Source: JACCSI01 sp035575715 | GTDB lineage: Bacteria > Acidobacteriota > Vicinamibacteria > Vicinamibacterales > UBA2999 | Assembly (NCBI GenBank): GCA_035575715.1 | Contig: DATLXN010000040.1 | Coordinates: 1-64,000 of the forward strand | Length of the DNA stretch: 64,000 bases | Reading direction: 5' to 3' | Part shown: positions 60,556-64,000 of the stretch, one piece after another | How positions within the stretch are numbered: position 1 is the stretch's first letter | Layout: each line of letters begins with the position of its first letter | The notes under the pieces: generated by a model | Seen by the model: the letters and a program-made list of their open reading frames with translations, nothing else | The model's database searches: none | Told to the model about the DNA's origin: nothing | Translations under genes and position numbers: made by a program

Positions 60556-61701
60556 ATGCGGGTGATGTTGTCGTGCGGCGAAGCGTCCGGTGACCTCTAT
60601 GCCGGGGCGCTTGTCGAGGCCCTGCGATCGCGCGAGCCGGAGGTCGAGGTGTTTGGCCTCGGCAGCGACCGGTTCCAAGCGGCCGGCGGCCACCTGGTCG
60701 GTGACTTCCACAATCTTGCCGTCACCGGTTTGATGGAAGCGGTCCGCGTGCTGCCGCAGTCATACGCGATGTATCGCAAGCTGGTACAGGCGGCGCGCGA
60801 TCAGCAACCCGACGTGCTGGTCCTCGTCGACTATCCCGACTTCAATTTTCGCTTGATGGGCGCGGTCCGGCGTCTGGGTGTGCCGATTGTGTACTACGTC
60901 AGCCCGCAACTCTGGGCATGGCGCGCCGGGCGCATTCAGACGATGAAAGCGCTGGTCGATCGCGTGCTGCCGATCTTTCCGTTCGAGGAAGCGATGTATG
61001 TCGCTGAAGGCATGGACGTGCGGTTTGTCGGGCATCCGCTGATCGATCTCGCGCTGTCGCCGGAGCCGCGTGAAGCGTTGATTGGCGAGCTTGGCCTCGA
61101 CCCGGCGCGACCGATCGTGGCGCTGCTGCCAGGTAGCCGTCGTAACGAGTTGCAGCGACTGGTCCCGGTCCTCGCTGCCGCGGTGCCGCGCATCGCCTCC
61201 GCGGTGGTCGGCACGCAATTCATTGTCGCGCGCGCGCCGAATCTTCCCGACTCGTTCTTCGCGCCGTTCCAAGGCAGCGGTGCACCGGTCCGGATCGTCG
61301 AGGGGCGCACCGACGACGTGCTGGCGGCCAGTGATGCGGTGATTACGGCGTCGGGTACCGCGACCGTCCAAACCGCGCTGCACGGCAAGCCGATGGTGGT
61401 GGTCTACCGGTTATCGCCGATGACCTACAAACTAGGGAAGCCGCTGGTTCGGGTCTCGATGTACAGCATGGTCAATCTGGTCGCCGGCGAACGCATTGTC
61501 GAAGAACTAATCCAGGAAGCGTGCACCCCCGAAGCGGTCGCTCACGAGGCCGTGGAACTACTCACCAACGCTGATCGGGTGACGGACATGAAAGAGCAAT
61601 TAGCGATCGTTCGCGAACGCCTGGGCGGGTCGGGCGCGAGCGGACGGGCAGCGGACGCGGTTCTTGAAGTCGCGCGCCGATCGCAGGAGAGAGCGCAATG
61701 A
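60556..61701 (+). CDS. lpxB: Lipid-A-disaccharide synthase
   Basis: A 381-residue LpxB: SCGEASGDLYAGALVEAL, VTGLMEAVRVLPQ, VDYPDFNFRLM, YYVSPQLWAWRAGRIQTMK, GHPLIDL, LLPGSRRNEL and ASGTATVQTALHGKPMVVVYRLSP. It joins UDP-diacylglucosamine and lipid X. It starts 3 bp after the M16 stop and overlaps the next gene by ATGA. Confidence 0.95.
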   Translation: MRVMLSCGEASGDLYAGALVEALRSREPEVEVFGLGSDRFQAAGGHLVGDFHNLAVTGLMEAVRVLPQSYAMYRKLVQAARDQQPDVLVLVDYPDFNFRLMGAVRRLGVPIVYYVSPQLWAWRAGRIQTMKALVDRVLPIFPFEEAMYVAEGMDVRFVGHPLIDLALSPEPREALIGELGLDPARPIVALLPGSRRNELQRLVPVLAAAVPRIASAVVGTQFIVARAPNLPDSFFAPFQGSGAPVRIVEGRTDDVLAASDAVITASGTATVQTALHGKPMVVVYRLSPMTYKLGKPLVRVSMYSMVNLVAGERIVEELIQEACTPEAVAHEAVELLTNADRVTDMKEQLAIVRERLGGSGASGRAADAVLEVARRSQERAQ

Positions 61702-62237
61702 AAACATTGATGGTCAGTATGCTGATTGCCACGGTCCTCGGCGCCCGAGCCGATGCGATCACCGTCGTGCCGATGACCTTCGAGCAACTGGTCGAGGAAG
61801 CGACGACGGTGGTGTATGCGCGGGTCGCGGACGTGCGCGGGCAGTGGACGGCCGATCGACGGTCGATTGACAGCGTCGTAACCCTCGAGGCGCTGCGCTA
61901 TCTCAAAGGCGATAGCGGCACGTCCTTGCTGATGCGTCTGCCCGGCGGGACCGCCGGCGGGGTGGTCAATGTGATGCCCGGCGCGCCAGTGGTCCGCGAA
62001 GGGGAGTTGCTGGTGGTGTTCCTGCAGCAGCGCGGCCCCGCCGTGGTCGGGCCGCTGGGTCTTGGTCAAGGTCTGTTTCGTGTGGTTCGCGACGTCGGCT
62101 CCGGCGCAATGCTGGTCTCGCCGCCGCCGCTCAAAGCCAGTGTCGCGGGACGCGTGCTGCGCGGCGCTGCCGACCGTCGCGTGCTGAGTGTTGATCAGTT
62201 CGAAGCGAGCATCCGTGCCGTAGAGGCCGCGCAATGA
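61698..62237 (+). CDS. Secreted beta-domain protein of matrixin cluster
   Basis: A 179-residue exported protein with a signal peptide (LIATVLGARADA) and a beta-rich domain: FEQLVEEATTVVYARVADVRG, SVVTLEALRYLKGD, LLVVFLQQRGPA. The domain resembles the N-terminal domain of the 31278 protein (DFSDVVVTGRV, TVDIDEVFKG). It overlaps the metalloprotease by ATGA. The function is unknown; a chaperone or inhibitor role for the protease is possible. Confidence 0.7.
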   Translation: MKTLMVSMLIATVLGARADAITVVPMTFEQLVEEATTVVYARVADVRGQWTADRRSIDSVVTLEALRYLKGDSGTSLLMRLPGGTAGGVVNVMPGAPVVREGELLVVFLQQRGPAVVGPLGLGQGLFRVVRDVGSGAMLVSPPPLKASVAGRVLRGAADRRVLSVDQFEASIRAVEAAQ

Positions 62238-63226
62238 TGATCCGATCGCTCGTCGCGATGTTAGTCCTGCTGATCGGCCTCGGCACACCGGCGCCGGCTG
62301 CGGCGTATCTGAAGTTTGGCGTGCGCGTCGGCGGCCGTACGGTCGACGTCAAATGGAATCGGACGATTCCGTTCTTTGTCACCGATCGTGACGGACCCGG
62401 CGTCACCGCGTCGCAACTGCGTGACGCGGTGGTGCGTGCCTTCAACACCTGGAAGGCGGTCCCGACCGCGGCGGTGCAGGCTGAGTTTCAGGCGCTGACC
62501 ACCGCGCCGCCGGGACTTCAGGACGGTCGCACCACGTTTGGCTTTCTCGATCGCCCGGACCTCGATCGGGTGCTTGGCGCCACCAGCTTCCTGCTCGACG
62601 GCACCACCGGCGAGATCATCGAGGCCGATGTGTTTTTCAATACCCGCTTCAACTGGTCGACGGCCGCGGCGGGCGAGCCCGGGCGTATTGATCTCGAGTC
62701 GGTCGCGCTGCATGAGATCGGTCATCTGCTTGGCCTGGGCCATTCGGCGCTTGGTGAAACCGAGATGATTCCTGGCGGCCGGCGCGTGATCGCGTCGGGC
62801 GCGGTGATGTTTCCGATCGCGATGATGCCGGGCGCAACCGCCGATCGGCAGTTACAGGCCGACGATGTCGCCGGGATCAGCGACCTGTATCCCGGGCCGC
62901 AGTTTACGCAGGCGAGCAGCAGCATCAGCGGGCGGGTGTTGAAGAACGGCAGCGGCGTGCTCGGCGCGCATGTCGCGGCGTTCAACCTCGAGACCGGCGC
63001 GCTGGTCGGTGGCTTTGCGCTCAATGCGCAGGGCGACTTCGTCATTGCCGGCCTGACGCCAGGGAGCTATCTGCTTCGCGCAGAACCACTTGACGATGCC
63101 GACACCGGGAGTTTCTTCAGTGGGCCGATCGACGTCGATTTTCGCGTCGCCTACGCGCCGCGGGTGATTACCGCGCCGGCTGGTGGCGGGTCCGACCCGG
63201 TTGACATTGCGGTGCGCCAGAAATGA
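62234..63226 (+). CDS. Secreted matrixin-family metalloprotease
   Basis: A 330-residue protein: a signal peptide (LVAMLVLLIGLGTPAPAAA), a metzincin domain with LHEIGHLLGLGHSALGE (His160, Glu161, His164, His170) and VMFPIAMM as the Met-turn. The C-terminal SSISGRVLKNGSGVLGAHVAA looks like a carboxypeptidase regulatory domain. It overlaps both neighbours by ATGA. Confidence 0.87.
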   Translation: MMIRSLVAMLVLLIGLGTPAPAAAYLKFGVRVGGRTVDVKWNRTIPFFVTDRDGPGVTASQLRDAVVRAFNTWKAVPTAAVQAEFQALTTAPPGLQDGRTTFGFLDRPDLDRVLGATSFLLDGTTGEIIEADVFFNTRFNWSTAAAGEPGRIDLESVALHEIGHLLGLGHSALGETEMIPGGRRVIASGAVMFPIAMMPGATADRQLQADDVAGISDLYPGPQFTQASSSISGRVLKNGSGVLGAHVAAFNLETGALVGGFALNAQGDFVIAGLTPGSYLLRAEPLDDADTGSFFSGPIDVDFRVAYAPRVITAPAGGGSDPVDIAVRQK

Positions 63227-63918
63227 TCGCTTCCCCACGGCCCTTGCTATTCGCACTGGCGCTGTGTGCGGCGTCGGCGTCAGCCGCGGTCGCACAAGAC
63301 AAAGGCCCCACGCTGCGCCCGTGGCGTCCGTCGATTGCCGCCGGCGTCGAGGTAGCGGGCGGTTACCCGACTGGCGATCGCAACGCCGAGTTACGTCGCA
63401 ACGCGACCGGAACGCCGCCGCCGTTCACGCTGTTTCGGGCCGAGTCGGCGATTGGCCGCGTCACCGGTGTTGAGGCGCGCGTCGCGCTGGCGATCACCCG
63501 CGCGGTGGCGGTCGAAGTCAGTGGCCGCTACAGCACACCGGTGTTGACGGTGACGGTGTCGCAGGACGGCGAGCACGACGGCAACGCGACCTTGCTCGAG
63601 ACGCTGGCGCACTATGCGGTTGATGTGAGCGGCGTGTATCAGTTGCCGATTAATCTCGGTCGCCGCGCCAGTCCGTATGTGATTGGCGGCGGAGGATATC
63701 TGCGCCAACTGCACGAAGGTCGTTTGCTTGTCGAGACCGGCCACACCCTGCATGCCGGTGGGGGAGTGCGCTTCTGGTTGCGCGGCGGCGGCCCGTCATC
63801 GCGTGCACTTGGTCTGCGCGCGGAGGGGCGATATGTTCGCCGCGCCGGGGGAGTGGACTTCGCCGACCAGACGCGCGCGTACCCGTCTTTCTCGCTGCTC
63901 GCCTTCGCGGGCTTCTGA
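63223..63918 (+). CDS. Outer-membrane beta-barrel protein, putative
   Basis: A 231-residue exported protein with a signal peptide to ASAAVAQD. The mature part has amphipathic strands (IAAGVEVAGGYPTGD, ARVALAITRAVAVEVSGRYS, SPYVIGGGGYLRQL, GLRAEGRYVRRA) and ends FSLLAFAGF, with terminal Phe. It overlaps the metalloprotease by ATGA and closes the operon. The function is unknown. Confidence 0.8.
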   Translation: MIASPRPLLFALALCAASASAAVAQDKGPTLRPWRPSIAAGVEVAGGYPTGDRNAELRRNATGTPPPFTLFRAESAIGRVTGVEARVALAITRAVAVEVSGRYSTPVLTVTVSQDGEHDGNATLLETLAHYAVDVSGVYQLPINLGRRASPYVIGGGGYLRQLHEGRLLVETGHTLHAGGGVRFWLRGGGPSSRALGLRAEGRYVRRAGGVDFADQTRAYPSFSLLAFAGF

Positions 63919-64000
63919 GGCCGCGGCCCCGCGTTCGATCGAGCGGTGAGTCAACGCTTCAGTGCCGATCGAGCGACCTGCAGCTCGGGACGCACTGACG

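Overview
The window looks like chromosomal DNA of a GC-rich Gram-negative bacterium. Outer-membrane biogenesis genes (lpxD, lpxB), several predicted beta-barrel proteins and a type III glutamine synthetase are present. Together with recurrent S41, matrixin and heterodimeric ABC families, they suggest an Acidobacteriota-type genome, perhaps Vicinamibacteria. That placement is inferred from gene style; there is no rRNA to test it.

Layout. 1-5350 is an accessory stretch: an unknown protein, a fragment resembling the 3' end of ssrA, a GIY-YIG nuclease, a DUF1778/GNAT toxin-antitoxin pair whose toxin has an in-frame amber codon, a DUF1801 protein, a LACTB-like serine hydrolase, and a rhodanese-like gene that makes sense only if an in-frame UGA is read as selenocysteine. 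5351-15451 holds a coiled-coil protein paired with a lytic transglycosylase, an aminotransferase, a divergent membrane protein/methyltransferase pair, a beta-barrel protein and CstA. 15500-19094 is a two-gene ABC exporter. 19185-28555 (minus) is a translation and division block: thrS-infC-rpmI-rplT-pheS-pheT-zapB-zapA-6S RNA-thiL-3D protein, preceded by tRNA-Val. 28648-31242 (minus) carries a degenerate S41 protein coupled to an EnvC-like protein. 31278-34777 (plus) runs metalloprotease, membrane protein, ruvX, mltG. 34781-40348 (minus) is a tightly overlapping series hsp20-ymdB-xseA-xseB-ispA-tlyA-nadK. Then come dnaK with its own promoter and terminator, a small membrane protein, an omega-like subunit, gatCA, an MBL hydrolase, a Memo/AMMECR1 pair, an FKBP lipoprotein, glnN and an SGNH lipoprotein. 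51453-63918 (plus) covers an acyl-CoA ligase, membrane hydrolase, S1/P1-like nuclease, lpxD, an active/inactive M16 peptidase pair, lpxB and a secreted matrixin cluster.

Main discoveries. (1) A probable selenoprotein at 4483-4788 with a SECIS-like hairpin in the right place. (2) A 182-nt 6S RNA at 20922-21103 with a clean promoter. (3) At least seven genes have a TAnnnT box ending exactly 6 nt before the start codon and no clear Shine-Dalgarno sequence, which suggests leaderless transcripts. (4) Tandem 7-bp repeats occur at five separate intergenic sites, with different units but the same period. (5) A GGGGACGGAGGT repeat forms an intergenic array and also lies inside the xseA reading frame. 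(6) Several enzymes lack expected catalytic residues (S41, LACTB-like, one M16, one ABC half-site), often beside an intact partner.
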